A DNA stretch of 64,000 bases from Trebonia kvetii (GCF_007827045.1 NZ_RPFW01000003.1:744001-808000); one strand, 5' to 3'. Positions 7,574-16,644 are shown, counted from the stretch's first letter. Program-made: numbers and translations. Notes: a model not told the origin generated them from the letters alone.

Positions 7574-8596
7574 ATGAAAACCCCCCTTCGGCTGGCGGCC
7601 GTGCTCGGCACCGCCGCCGCCTGCACCGCCGCCCTTGCGGGCTGTTCATCATCCTCGAGTACGACATCCGCGGCGGGCGCGAGCACGTCGTCGGCGTCGG
7701 CATCCGCGTCGGTGTCCGCGTCCGGGTCGGGGAGCGCGAGCGCGCCCGCGTCCCCGGCGGAGAGCTTCCCCGTCACCGTTACCGCCGCCAACGGGCAGGT
7801 CACCATCCCGGCCCAGCCCGCCAGGATCGTGTCACTCGACCCGACTGGCACCGAGGACCTGTACGCGGTCGGCGCGGGCAAGCAGGTCGTCGCCGTCGAC
7901 CAGTACTCCGACTTCCCGGCAGGCGCGCCTAAGACCAGCCTGTCCGGCCTGACACCGAACATCGAGGCGATCGCCAAGTACAACCCGTCACTCGTCGTCG
8001 CCTCGCAGGACTCGGGCGGCCTGGTCGCCGGGCTGAAGAAGCTCGGCATCCCGGTGCTGATCGAGCCGGCCGCCGCGACCCTCAACGCCGCCTACGCGCA
8101 GATCGAGCAGATCGGCCAGGCGACGGGGCACGGCGCGACGGCCGCGAGCGTGGTCGCGGGCATGCGGCAGCAGATCGCCGCCCAGGTCCTGAAGGCAGGC
8201 TCGGGCCACAAGGACCTGACCTACTACTGGGAGCTGAGCGCGAACCCGTTCTACTCGGCCGCCTCGAGCACGTTCATCGGCGAGATTGTGGGCCTGTTCG
8301 GACTCAAGAACGTCGCGGACAAGGCGAGCAAGCCCGCGGACGGCGGCTATCCGCAGCTGTCGCAGGAGTACATCGTCACCGCCAAGCCGGAGATCATCTT
8401 CCTGGCCGACAACCAGGCGGCGGACGGCGGGCAGAGCCCGTCAGTCGTCGCCAAGCGTCCCGGCTGGTCCGGCATCCCCGCGGTCAAGGACAACGAGGTC
8501 ATCGGGCTCAACGATGACGTGGCCTCCCGTTGGGGGCCGCGCCTGCCGCTGCTCGTCGGGGAGATCGCCCAGGCGGTCGAGTCGGCGTCGAAGTGA
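7574..8596 (+). CDS. btuF: Cobalamin ABC transporter substrate-binding lipoprotein (BtuF-like)
   Basis: A 340-residue class III (TroA/BtuF-fold) binding lipoprotein. The signal peptide ends in the lipobox LAGC (Cys about 23), followed by a long Ser/Ala/Thr linker. The core begins with a VTIPAQPARIVSLDPTGTED-type strand, typical of siderophore/B12 binding proteins. The sequence alone cannot separate cobalamin from iron-chelate binding; the B12 riboswitch upstream decides for cobalamin. ATG at 7574 is ten bases after AGGAAG. First gene of a btuF-btuC-btuD operon. Confidence 0.88.
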   Translation: MKTPLRLAAVLGTAAACTAALAGCSSSSSTTSAAGASTSSASASASVSASGSGSASAPASPAESFPVTVTAANGQVTIPAQPARIVSLDPTGTEDLYAVGAGKQVVAVDQYSDFPAGAPKTSLSGLTPNIEAIAKYNPSLVVASQDSGGLVAGLKKLGIPVLIEPAAATLNAAYAQIEQIGQATGHGATAASVVAGMRQQIAAQVLKAGSGHKDLTYYWELSANPFYSAASSTFIGEIVGLFGLKNVADKASKPADGGYPQLSQEYIVTAKPEIIFLADNQAADGGQSPSVVAKRPGWSGIPAVKDNEVIGLNDDVASRWGPRLPLLVGEIAQAVESASK

Positions 8597-8621
8597 CGAT
8601 CCCGGTGCACGGGACAGTGGC

Positions 8622-9653
8622 GTGAGAAAGTTCACAGCGCTCGGCGCCGCGGCGGCCATCCTGGTCGCCGCGGCGCTGGTCGCCGCCTTCGTCGGCGCGG
8701 CGGACCTGAACCCGCTCGACACCGCCGCCGCGCTGCTCGACAGGGCGCTGCCCTTCCTGCACCTGCACACCGGGCTGTCGCCGCTTGACCGGGCGGTGCT
8801 GTTCCAGATCCGGCTGCCGCGGGTGGTGCTCGGCGCGCTCGTCGGCGGCGTGCTCGCCCTGGCCGGCGCCGGCTACCAGGGCGTGTTCCGCAATCCGCTT
8901 GTCGACTCCGGCACGCTCGGCGCGTCGGCGGGCGCGGGCCTCGGCGCCACCCTGGCGATCGTCTACCTGGGCGGCGCCGGCCCGCAGGCCGTCCCAGTCG
9001 CCGCGTTCGCCGGCTCGCTGACCGGGGTCGCGGTCGCCTATCTCACCGGCACGGCCGCCGGCAGGCACACGGTGCTCGGCGGCGGCGTGGCCACGCTGCT
9101 GCTCGCGGGCATCGCCGTGGGCAGCTTCCTCACCGCGGTGCAGACGTTCCTGCTGCAGCGTTCCGCGTCCGACATCCAGGCGGTGTACAGCTGGCTGCTC
9201 GGCTCGCTGTCGGCGGCGTCCTGGCAGCAGGTGACGACGATCCTGCCGTACGCGGCGGTCAGCTCGGCCGTCATCCTGCTGCACGGCAGGCACCTTGACG
9301 TTCTGTCCGTCGGCGACGAGGAGGCGCGGACGCTCGGCCTGCGGCCGGGCATGGTGCGGCTCATCGTCGTCGCCGCGAGCGCGCTCGCGGCGGCGAGCGC
9401 GGTCGCGGTGAGCGGCCTGATCGGCTTCGTCGGCATCATCATCCCGCACGTCGCCAGGCGGCTGGCGGGCCCCTCCTACACCAGCGTGCTGCCGCTGTCC
9501 CTGCTGACCGGCGCGGCCTTCCTCGTCCTCGCCGACACCCTCGCCCGCACCGTGCTGTCCCCGGCGGAACTGCCGATCGGCGTGGTCACCGCCCTGGTCG
9601 GCGCGCCCGCGTTCGTCTGGGTGCTGCGCGGCACGAGCAACGTGAGCACCTGA
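8622..9653 (+). CDS. btuC: Cobalamin ABC transporter permease (BtuC/FecCD family)
   Basis: A 343-residue FecCD-family permease with about ten hydrophobic helices. Family landmarks: RLPRVVLGALVGGVLALAG after TM1, QGVFRNPLVDSGTLGASAGA, and the C-terminal GLIGFVGIIIPHVARRLAG, which couples to the ATPase. GTG at 8622 opens MRKFTALGAAAAIL; longer in-frame sequence runs into the btuF 3' end. It lies 25 bases after btuF and overlaps btuD by one base (TGATG). Confidence 0.92.
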   Translation: MRKFTALGAAAAILVAAALVAAFVGAADLNPLDTAAALLDRALPFLHLHTGLSPLDRAVLFQIRLPRVVLGALVGGVLALAGAGYQGVFRNPLVDSGTLGASAGAGLGATLAIVYLGGAGPQAVPVAAFAGSLTGVAVAYLTGTAAGRHTVLGGGVATLLLAGIAVGSFLTAVQTFLLQRSASDIQAVYSWLLGSLSAASWQQVTTILPYAAVSSAVILLHGRHLDVLSVGDEEARTLGLRPGMVRLIVVAASALAAASAVAVSGLIGFVGIIIPHVARRLAGPSYTSVLPLSLLTGAAFLVLADTLARTVLSPAELPIGVVTALVGAPAFVWVLRGTSNVST

Positions 9654-10492
9654 TGGCCGCGCTGCCGGTCACCGACGTCCGCGTCGCTGACGTCTCGGTG
9701 ATCCTGGACCGTGCCCCGGTGCTCGACGCGGTGAGCTGCGCCGTGTCCGGCGGCGGCTGGCTCGCGCTCATCGGGCCGAACGGCGCGGGCAAGACCACGC
9801 TGATCCGCGCCATGGCCGGTCTCGTCCCGTACGCGGGGACGGTCACGGTCGGCGCCGCCGAGGCCCGCGCCATGCGGCCGCGGGAGCGGGCCAGGCTGCT
9901 CGCCTACGTGCCGCAGGAGCCGGTGCTGCCGCCCGACCTCAGCGTCGAGCAGTACGTCCTGCTCGGGCGCACGCCGCACCTCGGCTATCTTGCCGTTCCC
10001 GGCGGGCACGACAGGCGCCGCGCGCATGCCGCCATGGAACGCGTCGACGTGGCCAGGTTCGCGGCGCGCAGGCTGGCCCGGCTGTCCGGCGGTGAGCGGC
10101 AGCGGGTGGTCATCGCCCGCGCCCTGGCAGCCGACCCGCGGGTGCTGCTGCTCGACGAGCCGACCTCGATGCTTGACGTCGGCCACGAGCAGCAGGTGCT
10201 CGAACTTGTCGACGGGCTGCGCAGGGAGGCAGGCCTCACCGTGGTGTCCACGCTGCACGACCTCACCGTGGCCGGCCAGTACGCGGACCAGCTCGTCCTG
10301 CTCGACGGCGGCCGGGTGGTGGCATCTGGCAGCCCGGCGGCGGTGCTGACCGAGGCGCTGATCGAGTCCGTTTACTCGGCGCGGGTGCGCGTCATGCCCG
10401 GCGACGACGGCCACCCGGTCGTCGCGCCGGTCCGCCATCCGGGCGGCCCAGCGGGCGCTCCCCCAGCCGCCGCGGCGGACCTGCCGGGCTGA
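9653..10492 (+). CDS. btuD: Cobalamin ABC transporter ATPase (BtuD-like)
   Basis: A 279-residue ABC ATPase that powers the BtuCF complex. Walker A GPNGAGKTT (residues 41-49), Q-loop VPQEPVL, signature LSGGERQRV (about 146), Walker B VLLLDEPTS (about 166) and the switch His in STLHDL are all present. It shares the A of the btuC stop. Members are close to FecE/HemV; the B12 assignment rests on the riboswitch-led operon. A short Pro/Ala-rich tail follows residue 260. Confidence 0.93.
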   Translation: MAALPVTDVRVADVSVILDRAPVLDAVSCAVSGGGWLALIGPNGAGKTTLIRAMAGLVPYAGTVTVGAAEARAMRPRERARLLAYVPQEPVLPPDLSVEQYVLLGRTPHLGYLAVPGGHDRRRAHAAMERVDVARFAARRLARLSGGERQRVVIARALAADPRVLLLDEPTSMLDVGHEQQVLELVDGLRREAGLTVVSTLHDLTVAGQYADQLVLLDGGRVVASGSPAAVLTEALIESVYSARVRVMPGDDGHPVVAPVRHPGGPAGAPPAAAADLPG

Positions 10493-10523
10493 GTCGCGGC
10501 GGAGCAGCCGCGATACTTACTAG

Positions 10524-12029
10524 ATGACAGCGGGGGCGCTCGGGCTCGACCTGCTGGCCGGGGCCGTCACCGTGCTGGTGGCCATCGTGGCAACCCGGCT
10601 GGCGCACGGTGTCGGCCTGCCCGCGCTGCTCGTCTTCCTCGGCCTCGGCCTGCTGCTCGGCGACAGCGGCATCGGCATCAGGTTCAGCGACGCGGAGACC
10701 GCGGAGACTCTCGGCCTCGCCGCGCTGGTGCTGATCCTCGCGGAAGGCGGGCTCACCACCAACTGGGAGCATGCCCGCAAGGCCCTGCCCGCGGCGATCA
10801 CGCTGGCCACCGCCGGGGTGGTGATCACCATCGCCGTGGTCGCCTGCTGCACGCACTGGCTGCTCGGCATGGCCTGGCGGGACGCGCTGCTGCTCGGCGC
10901 GGTCCTCGCGCCGACCGACGCGGCCGCGGTCTTCTCCGTGCTGCGCAGGCTGCCGCTGCCCCCGCTGCTCGAGGGCATCCTTGAGGGCGAGTCGGGACTC
11001 AACGATCCGCCGTCGGTGCTGGCCGTTACCCTGCTCAGCACGCACGCGGCGCACGGCCCGGCGCCGCTCGGCGTGGCGGGCGAGATCGTCTGGCAGCTCG
11101 TCGGCGGGCTGATCATCGGCGTCGCGGTCGGCCTGCTCGGCATGCTGTTCCTGCGGAAGGTGGCGCTGCCCGCCTCCGGGCTGTACCCGGTGGCGGTGCT
11201 TGCCCTGGTGGTGGCCGGCTATGGCGCCGCCGACCTGGCCAGGGCGAGCGGCTTCCTCGCCGTCTACTCCGCCGCCGTGGTGCTCGGGAACGCGCGGCTG
11301 CCGCACGGCCCGGCGGTCAGGGGCTTCGCCGAGGGAGTCGGCTGGCTGGCGCAGATCGGCCTATTCGTCATGCTCGGCCTGCTCGCCTCGCCCGCCAGGC
11401 TCCCCGCGCAGATCCTGCCCGCCCTCGCCGCCGGCCTGATCCTGGTCCTGCTCGCCCGCCCGCTCGCGGTGCTCGCCGTCCTGCTGCCGTTCCGGCGGCC
11501 GCCTGCCCTGCTAACAGTGCGGCAGCAGGCCTTCCTGTCCTGGGCGGGGCTGCGCGGCGCGGTACCCATCGTGCTCGCCACCATTCCAGCGAGCGCCGGA
11601 GTGCCCGGCGCCACCAGGCTCTTCGACCAGGTCTTCGTCATCGTCGGCGCGTTTACCCTGCTTCAGGGCCCGACCCTGCCCTGGGTGGCGAAGCGGCTGT
11701 CGGTGACCGCCGAGGCCGAGCCGCTCGAGGTGATCGTGGACGCGGCGCCGCTCGACGAGATCCGCGCCGACCTGCTGCAGGCCCGGGTGCCCGAGGGCTC
11801 GAAGCTGCAGGGAGTGGAGATCTTCGAGCTGCGGCTGCCGCCGCAGGCGAGCATCGCGCTGATCGTCAGGGACGGGCAGAGCCTGGTGCCGGGGCCGGAC
11901 ACGGTGCTGCGCATCGGCGACCGGATGCTCATCGTCGTCCCCGAGGCCGCCCGCGCGCAGACCGAGCGCCGCCTGCGCGCGGTCAGCCGGGCGGGCAAGC
12001 TGGCCCGCTGGCTCGGCGAGCACGGCTGA
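10524..12029 (+). CDS. Cation/proton antiporter, CPA1 NhaP2/CvrA-like with RCK-C domain
   Basis: A 501-residue monovalent cation:proton antiporter. The first 390 residues hold about twelve hydrophobic helices with the CPA1 motif APTDAAAVFSVL and ESGLNDPPSVLAV, containing the ion-binding Asp. Residues about 405-480 form a TrkA-C/RCK-C regulatory domain (GVEIFELRLPPQASIALI, RIGDRMLIVVP), as in K+/H+ antiporters. Probably exports K+ or Na+. ATG at 10524 follows btuD by 31 bases; no strong ribosome site is visible, so it may depend on upstream translation or its own promoter. Confidence 0.88.
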   Translation: MTAGALGLDLLAGAVTVLVAIVATRLAHGVGLPALLVFLGLGLLLGDSGIGIRFSDAETAETLGLAALVLILAEGGLTTNWEHARKALPAAITLATAGVVITIAVVACCTHWLLGMAWRDALLLGAVLAPTDAAAVFSVLRRLPLPPLLEGILEGESGLNDPPSVLAVTLLSTHAAHGPAPLGVAGEIVWQLVGGLIIGVAVGLLGMLFLRKVALPASGLYPVAVLALVVAGYGAADLARASGFLAVYSAAVVLGNARLPHGPAVRGFAEGVGWLAQIGLFVMLGLLASPARLPAQILPALAAGLILVLLARPLAVLAVLLPFRRPPALLTVRQQAFLSWAGLRGAVPIVLATIPASAGVPGATRLFDQVFVIVGAFTLLQGPTLPWVAKRLSVTAEAEPLEVIVDAAPLDEIRADLLQARVPEGSKLQGVEIFELRLPPQASIALIVRDGQSLVPGPDTVLRIGDRMLIVVPEAARAQTERRLRAVSRAGKLARWLGEHG

Positions 12030-12069
12030 CATTCCTGAATCGAGCACGGCCGGCATTCCCGGATATGGA

Positions 12070-12107
12070 TGTACCGTTGGGCCGGCTCCGGCCGGCCAAA
12101 CGGTACA
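12070..12107. terminator. Bidirectional hairpin between convergent genes
   Basis: 17-bp stem with a single mismatch (arms 12070-12086 and 12091-12107), tetraloop TCCG, between the antiporter gene and the convergent PPOX gene. Confidence 0.75.
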
Positions 12108-12138
12108 TGCATGGCGGCACGCGGCCAGAGGCCCGGTC

Positions 12139-12531
12139 CTAGCCCCAGGTGATGACCCTGGCCGGCTTGATCGTCACGACAACCCGCGACTCGCCGGGCT
12201 GGTCCCGCTCGCGCAGGTCAGCGCCGCCGTACTTGGCGCCGAGCTTGTCCGCGAACTCATAATCGGGGTCAGGGGTGATCTCGGCGTCGCCGCGCAGCTC
12301 GATGTACTTGTACGGCGGGTCGCCCAGGATGATCAGGCTGCACTTCGGGTTGGCCAGCAGGTTCTTCACCTTTTGCCGGGTTGTGTTGAGCGAGATCTTC
12401 ACGGTGTCACCGTCGGCGAGGAACCAGGTGCCGGACAGCTGCGGCCGGCCGCTCGCCCCGATGGTGCCGAGCACCGCGACCTGCGCGTCGAGCAGGTCGC
12501 GGTGCGAATCAGGAATCTCAGGAGTGGTCAT
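12139..12531 (-). CDS. PPOX-class F420-dependent enzyme
   Basis: A 130-residue split-barrel protein of the pyridoxamine-phosphate-oxidase-like family. Features: IGASGRPQLSGTWFLADGD and the KVKNLLANPKCSLIILG strand pair, followed by YIELRGDAEITPD, typical of Rv1155-like F420 enzymes. A small cytosolic oxidoreductase; natural substrate unknown. ATG at 12531 was chosen because the longer Arg-rich N-terminus is not family-like; a GGAGG lies about 15 bases upstream, somewhat far. It starts 46 bases after the stop of the MFS gene on the same strand. Confidence 0.85.
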   Translation of the reverse strand: MTTPEIPDSHRDLLDAQVAVLGTIGASGRPQLSGTWFLADGDTVKISLNTTRQKVKNLLANPKCSLIILGDPPYKYIELRGDAEITPDPDYEFADKLGAKYGGADLRERDQPGESRVVVTIKPARVITWG

Positions 12532-12576
12532 GCCACGAACTGTAGTCCTCCGGATACGTGTGCCCATTGTGGCGGC

Positions 12577-14154
12577 TCACAGATCGGCGGCATTCCGAAC
12601 GGGTGCCGCCGACACCGGCACCGCACCGTCTTCTGTCTCCGTCGGCAGGCCGGAGTCCGCCGCGGCAGCGGGACGCCGCCGGGCGATCGCGATCGACGCG
12701 ACCGAGCCGGCCGCCGACAGTGCCACGGCGCCGAGCATGGCGGGCCGGTAGCCGGCGGTGAACGAGGCGGCGGAGCCGAGGTGCCCGTGCGCGGCGAAGA
12801 TCGCGCTCGCCAGCGCGATGCCGAACGCGCCGCCGAACCGCTGCATGGTGTTGCTCACCCCGGAGGCCCGTCCGACGTCACCCGGCGCCACCGCGCCGAG
12901 CGCGGCGGTGGGCACGGTCGGTATCGCCATCGAGATCCCCACGCCGGCGATCACGAACGGCAGCACGTACCGCCCGTAGCCTGCCGGGCCTGCGGTGGCG
13001 AGCGCGGCGACCCAGGCGAGCCCGCCGGCCTGCAGGGCCAGCCCGGTGACGAGTAGCGGCCTAGTGCCGATCCGGTCGGCGAGCGCGCCGGCCAGCGGCG
13101 CGACGAGCATCGGGGTCGCGGTCCACGGCAGCAGCCGCAGCCCGGCGCCGAGCGGCGAGTAGCCGAGGCCGAGCTGGAAGTACTGCGCGGTGAGGAAGGC
13201 GGCCGCCATGATCGCGCCGAACGACATGAACGCCGCGATGCTCGCCGCCGTGAACGTGCGGCTGCTGAAGAGCCGCAGCGGCAGCATCGGCGCGTCCGTC
13301 CGCCGTTCCCAGGCGACAAAGCCGGCGAGTACGGCGAGCCCGCCGAGCAGGCCGGACAGGGCGAGCCCGTCACCCCACCCGGACTCGCCGACCCGGACCA
13401 GGCCCCACGCGAGCAGCGCCGCGCCGGCCATGGCGAGCACCGCACCGGGCAGGTCGAGCGGTGCGGGTGTGCCCCCATGAGACCCGGCTGTGCCCGCGGG
13501 AGCCCCGGCCGCGCCCGCCGGAGCCCCGGCCGCGCCCGTCGCCCGGGCGGGCCGCCCGGCCGGCAGGAACAGCAGCGACCCGGCCACGGCGAGAACCCCG
13601 ATCGGCACGTTGATCCAGAAGATCCAGTGCCAGTCGAGCCCCTGAGTGACCGCGCCGCCGACCAGCGGCCCGCCGGCCACGGCGAGACCGCTGATCCCGC
13701 CGAAGATCCCGACCGCGGCGCCGCGCCGCTCCGCGGGGAAGACCGAGGCGAGGATCGTCAGCGCGAGCGGCGTGACCGCCGCGGAGCCGAGTCCCTGCAC
13801 CGCGCGGGCGGCGATCAGCAGCCCCGAGTTTGGCGCCACCGCGCACGCCGCGGAGGCGAGCGTGAACAGCGCGAGCCCCGCGACGTAGACCCGGCGCCTG
13901 CCGAGCCGTTCGCCGAGCGCCGCGGCGGTGATGATGCCCGCCGCGAAGGTGAGCGCGTACGCGTTGACGGCCCACTCGAGCGTGCCGATCGAGCCGCCGA
14001 CGCTGTGGTGGATCGCGGGCAGCGCCGTCACCACGACGAGCGCGTCGAGTGACACCATGAAGAACGAGACCGCGGTCAGCGCGAGCACAAGCCCTGGCGA
14101 CACCGCCCGGGCAGGCGCCGCCGCGGCCTCCTGTCCCTTCGACCTGACGTACAC
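12577..14154 (-). CDS. MFS multidrug exporter (DHA2/EmrB-QacA type, 14 TM)
   Basis: A 525-residue drug:H+ antiporter. Motif A-like GERLGRRRVYVAG, the motif SLDALVVVTALPAI in TM1, and motif C region GISGLAVAGGPLVGG are seen. Fourteen hydrophobic segments are predicted, with a Gly/Ala/Pro-rich loop repeating GAPAGAAGAPAGTAG near residue 215. GTG at 14154 has GGAGG five bases upstream, but this lies inside a 15-bp hairpin. Exported compound unknown; no regulator gene is adjacent. Confidence 0.92.
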   Translation of the reverse strand: MYVRSKGQEAAAAPARAVSPGLVLALTAVSFFMVSLDALVVVTALPAIHHSVGGSIGTLEWAVNAYALTFAAGIITAAALGERLGRRRVYVAGLALFTLASAACAVAPNSGLLIAARAVQGLGSAAVTPLALTILASVFPAERRGAAVGIFGGISGLAVAGGPLVGGAVTQGLDWHWIFWINVPIGVLAVAGSLLFLPAGRPARATGAAGAPAGAAGAPAGTAGSHGGTPAPLDLPGAVLAMAGAALLAWGLVRVGESGWGDGLALSGLLGGLAVLAGFVAWERRTDAPMLPLRLFSSRTFTAASIAAFMSFGAIMAAAFLTAQYFQLGLGYSPLGAGLRLLPWTATPMLVAPLAGALADRIGTRPLLVTGLALQAGGLAWVAALATAGPAGYGRYVLPFVIAGVGISMAIPTVPTAALGAVAPGDVGRASGVSNTMQRFGGAFGIALASAIFAAHGHLGSAASFTAGYRPAMLGAVALSAAGSVASIAIARRRPAAAADSGLPTETEDGAVPVSAAPVRNAADL

Positions 14155-14158
14155 GAAA

Positions 14159-14198
14159 GCCTCCAGCGCCCGGTCAGCGGTCTCCGGGCGCTGGAGGC
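14159..14198 (-). promoter_or_regulatory. 15-bp perfect hairpin covering the MFS ribosome site
   Basis: Arms 14159-14173 and 14184-14198 pair without mismatch around a 10-nt loop. On the minus strand the 3' arm contains GGAGG, the ribosome site of the exporter starting at 14154. The hairpin also lies 68 bases past the lysin gene stop, so it may be that gene's terminator and, for any read-through RNA, a translational lock on the exporter. Confidence 0.65.
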
Positions 14199-14265
14199 CT
14201 GCGAACTGAACCGGCTCACCTCACCTACGGGGGCGAGCCCGCGTTCTCGACAGCGCGCGAAAAAT

Positions 14266-15168
14266 TTACGTAATCGGCTCGGACCAGCTCGCCTGCCACG
14301 TCTTCGTGCCGACGAGCCCGTCTACCGACAGGCCCTTCTCCTGCTGGAACTGGCAGCAGACCGAGTGCGACTGGTTGCCGAAGTCGCCGTCGATGGTGAT
14401 GGCCCAGCCCCGCATCGCCATCTGCTGCTGCCAGGTCCTGACGTGGTCCGAGTCTGGCGGGCCGTAGTGGCCGGAGTGACAGTGCGGGTTGGACGAGGGC
14501 ATGCCGAGGTAGTCGGTGGCGGGGTAGGGGAAGGGGGGCGCCGTGGGCGGGGGCGTCGGCTTGACCGGGGCGCCGGAATCGGAGAAGCCGTACATGTTCT
14601 CCAGGTCCCGCTGGCTCATCCCGTCGGCCGCGTTCATGTCGCAGGTGCCGAAAGGCGCGCAGGAGCCTTTGTCGGTGTACTGGTGGGCGTACTTGCCCGG
14701 GTAGCCAGGATTGGACCCGTAGGCGGCGATGACAAGCCGGATGCCGTTGGGCTTGGTTGGCCACAGATTGTCCAAGTCGGAGGTGTTGCCGTAACCCACT
14801 ACCCGCTTGGCGTCGCCCAGCCACGAGGCGAGCTCGTTGTACTGGGCGTTGATGGCCGCGCTCTGGTTGCCGCTGACCTGGCCGCCCGCGTTCTCCACGT
14901 CGATCATGGCCACCATGCGCGAGTCGGGTTTGCCGACCTGAGCCATGAGGATCTTCGCGCCGTCGATTCCGGGCCGGTAGAAGTAGTAGACCATGTAGCC
15001 CCACAGCTTCCCGCTGGCCAGGCGGGACTTGCACCACGACAGGTTGCCCTGGATCTTGCCGTCGATGTGATTGCCGTCGTTGGAGCGGATGCAGAGAAAG
15101 CCGTAGGGATAAGTGTCGTTGACGGGTACCTGCCACTCCGAGATGTCGGCCCACTGGGTGTCGGTCAT
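14266..15168 (-). CDS. GH25-like lysin with C-terminal peptidoglycan-binding domain
   Basis: A 300-residue peptidoglycan hydrolase. The N-terminal region has a GH25/lysozyme-like fold (ADISEWQVPVND, then VAMIDVENAGG with the D-x-E acid pair near residue 95, and VIAAYGSNPG). After a Pro/Thr linker (about residue 205), residues 230-298 resemble a PG_binding_1 domain (WQQQMAMRGWAITIDGDFG, KGLSVDGLVGTKTW). There is no signal peptide, which is phage-endolysin-like. ATG at 15168 has GAAGGG upstream. No other phage gene is nearby. Likely a domesticated endolysin or a released autolysin. Confidence 0.75.
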   Translation of the reverse strand: MTDTQWADISEWQVPVNDTYPYGFLCIRSNDGNHIDGKIQGNLSWCKSRLASGKLWGYMVYYFYRPGIDGAKILMAQVGKPDSRMVAMIDVENAGGQVSGNQSAAINAQYNELASWLGDAKRVVGYGNTSDLDNLWPTKPNGIRLVIAAYGSNPGYPGKYAHQYTDKGSCAPFGTCDMNAADGMSQRDLENMYGFSDSGAPVKPTPPPTAPPFPYPATDYLGMPSSNPHCHSGHYGPPDSDHVRTWQQQMAMRGWAITIDGDFGNQSHSVCCQFQQEKGLSVDGLVGTKTWQASWSEPIT

Positions 15169-15320
15169 CTGAGGCCCTTCCTCTGGACGTCCCGGCCCTG
15201 CCGGATGGTTGCGAAATATGCCAGGTATTTCTGCTCCCGTGAAATCGTCCCCCCAGGTCAAACGGTACGCGTCGGGGATTGACGGCGCTCGATATTTCAA
15301 GGAAAAGAATCCAGTGATAA

Positions 15321-15351
15321 TTCGGTTAAAGGCGATCCTTAAGTAACCGAA
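15321..15351 (-). terminator. Hairpin after the ECF42 sigma gene
   Basis: TTCGGTTA (15321-15328) pairs with TAACCGAA (15344-15351), extended by AAGG/CCTT inside, with a 3-nt bulge. It lies just past the sigma factor stop in an unusually AT-rich patch. Confidence 0.6.
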
Positions 15352-15366
15352 TGACTGCTAAAGCTG

Positions 15367-16644
15367 CTAAAGAGGATCTGTGTGGCGACGCAGCAGCTCG
15401 TCCCTGACCGCCGAATTCCCGGCAGTCTCGGCGGCGCGGGCCCAGGCACCACGCGCCCGTTCCGGATGATCCGCCTTGTCCAGCAGGAAGCCGTGCGCGG
15501 CGTGCAGCGGTGCGTACTGCTCAAGCGCGCCGGATGCCAGCACCGGCCGGAGCACGGCAAGGCCGGCCAGGCCCCCGTCGGCCATGCCGACCGCGACCGC
15601 GCGGTTGACCTCCACGACCGGCGACGGCTCGAGCCGCGCGAGCGCTCCGTAGAGCAGCGCGATCTGCGCCCAATCCGTCGACTCGAACGAGGCGGCGGTG
15701 CCGTGCAGGGCCGCGATCGCCGCCTGCAGCTGGTACGGCCCTGGTGAGTGCCGCAGCAGCGCCTCGTCGAGCACCTCGACGCCCTCGGCGGCAAGCGCGG
15801 CGTCCCACAGCGCGCGGTCCTGCTCGGCGAGCGGCACCGGCCGCCCGTCGGCGGACACCCGGGCGGCGGCGCGGGACTGGTGCAGCAACATCAGCGCGAG
15901 CAGCCCTGCTGTCTCACCGTCCTCAGGGAACAGCCGGTGCAGCAGCCGTCCCAGCCAGATCGCCTCGTCGCACAGGTCAAGCCTGATCAACTCGTCGCCG
16001 CCCGAGGCGAAACCCTCGTTGAACACCAGGTACACGACGGCGCGGACCGACCGCAGCCGTTCCGCGAGCCGCTCCTGCGACGGCACGGTGAATCTGATAC
16101 CGGACTCGCGGATCTTCCGCTTGGCCCGGACCAGCCGCTGCGCGAGCGTCGCCTCCGGCACCACGAACGCCGCGGCGATCTCCCGGGTGGTCAGCCCGGC
16201 GACGAACCGCAGGGTGAGCGCGACGCGGACCTCTTCCGCGAGCGCCGGATGGCAGCAGGCGAAGATCAGCCCGAGCCGGTCATCGCCCAGTGTCTCGGTC
16301 ATTGCTGGCTCCATGAGTCCGGCCGCGGGGTCGGCGGCCGGCCCGGCGGCGGTGACCTCACCGAGCAGCTGCGGGTCGACGCTGGCCGTCCGCGCGCCGC
16401 CAGCCCGGTAGGCGTCCACCGCCTTGCGCCAGGCGGTCACCGTCAGCCAGCCGCCGGGGTTGGGCGGCACGCCGCCCCGTGCCCAGGCGACGGACGCGGC
16501 GGCGAACGCCTCCGCCGCCGCGTCCTCCGCCGCCTGCAGGTCACCGAGCCGCCGGGCGAGCGTGGCGACGACCTCGCCCCACTCTTCCCTGAAGGCCCGT
16601 TCCAGCCGGGTGGCCCCGGCTACTCCGTCAGGACCCGCTGCCAC
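15367..16644 (-). CDS. ECF42-type RNA polymerase sigma factor with C-terminal extension
   Basis: A 425-residue SigJ/ECF42-like factor. Sigma region 2 lies near residues 15-80 (QAAEDAAAEAFAAAS, GGWLTVTAWRKAVD). Region 4 lies near 130-180 (LTLRFVAGLTTREIAAAF). A long helical, TPR-like extension follows to the end, as in the ECF42 group. It overlaps the upstream DGPF gene by 25 bases. This pairing of ECF42 with a DGPF (YCII-like) protein is a conserved feature of the group, and the extension is thought to replace an anti-sigma factor. Likely a stress or secondary-metabolism regulator. Confidence 0.93.
   Translation of the reverse strand: MAAGPDGVAGATRLERAFREEWGEVVATLARRLGDLQAAEDAAAEAFAAASVAWARGGVPPNPGGWLTVTAWRKAVDAYRAGGARTASVDPQLLGEVTAAGPAADPAAGLMEPAMTETLGDDRLGLIFACCHPALAEEVRVALTLRFVAGLTTREIAAAFVVPEATLAQRLVRAKRKIRESGIRFTVPSQERLAERLRSVRAVVYLVFNEGFASGGDELIRLDLCDEAIWLGRLLHRLFPEDGETAGLLALMLLHQSRAAARVSADGRPVPLAEQDRALWDAALAAEGVEVLDEALLRHSPGPYQLQAAIAALHGTAASFESTDWAQIALLYGALARLEPSPVVEVNRAVAVGMADGGLAGLAVLRPVLASGALEQYAPLHAAHGFLLDKADHPERARGAWARAAETAGNSAVRDELLRRHTDPL

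Noticed and set aside
8508-9449. Long minus-strand frame opposite btuC
   Set aside because: Arg/Asp/Gln-rich composition without any fold or motif; the plus strand is a clear FecCD permease.
10392-11306. Minus-strand frame opposite the antiporter gene
   Set aside because: Antisense shadow; the opposite strand has intact CPA1 motifs.
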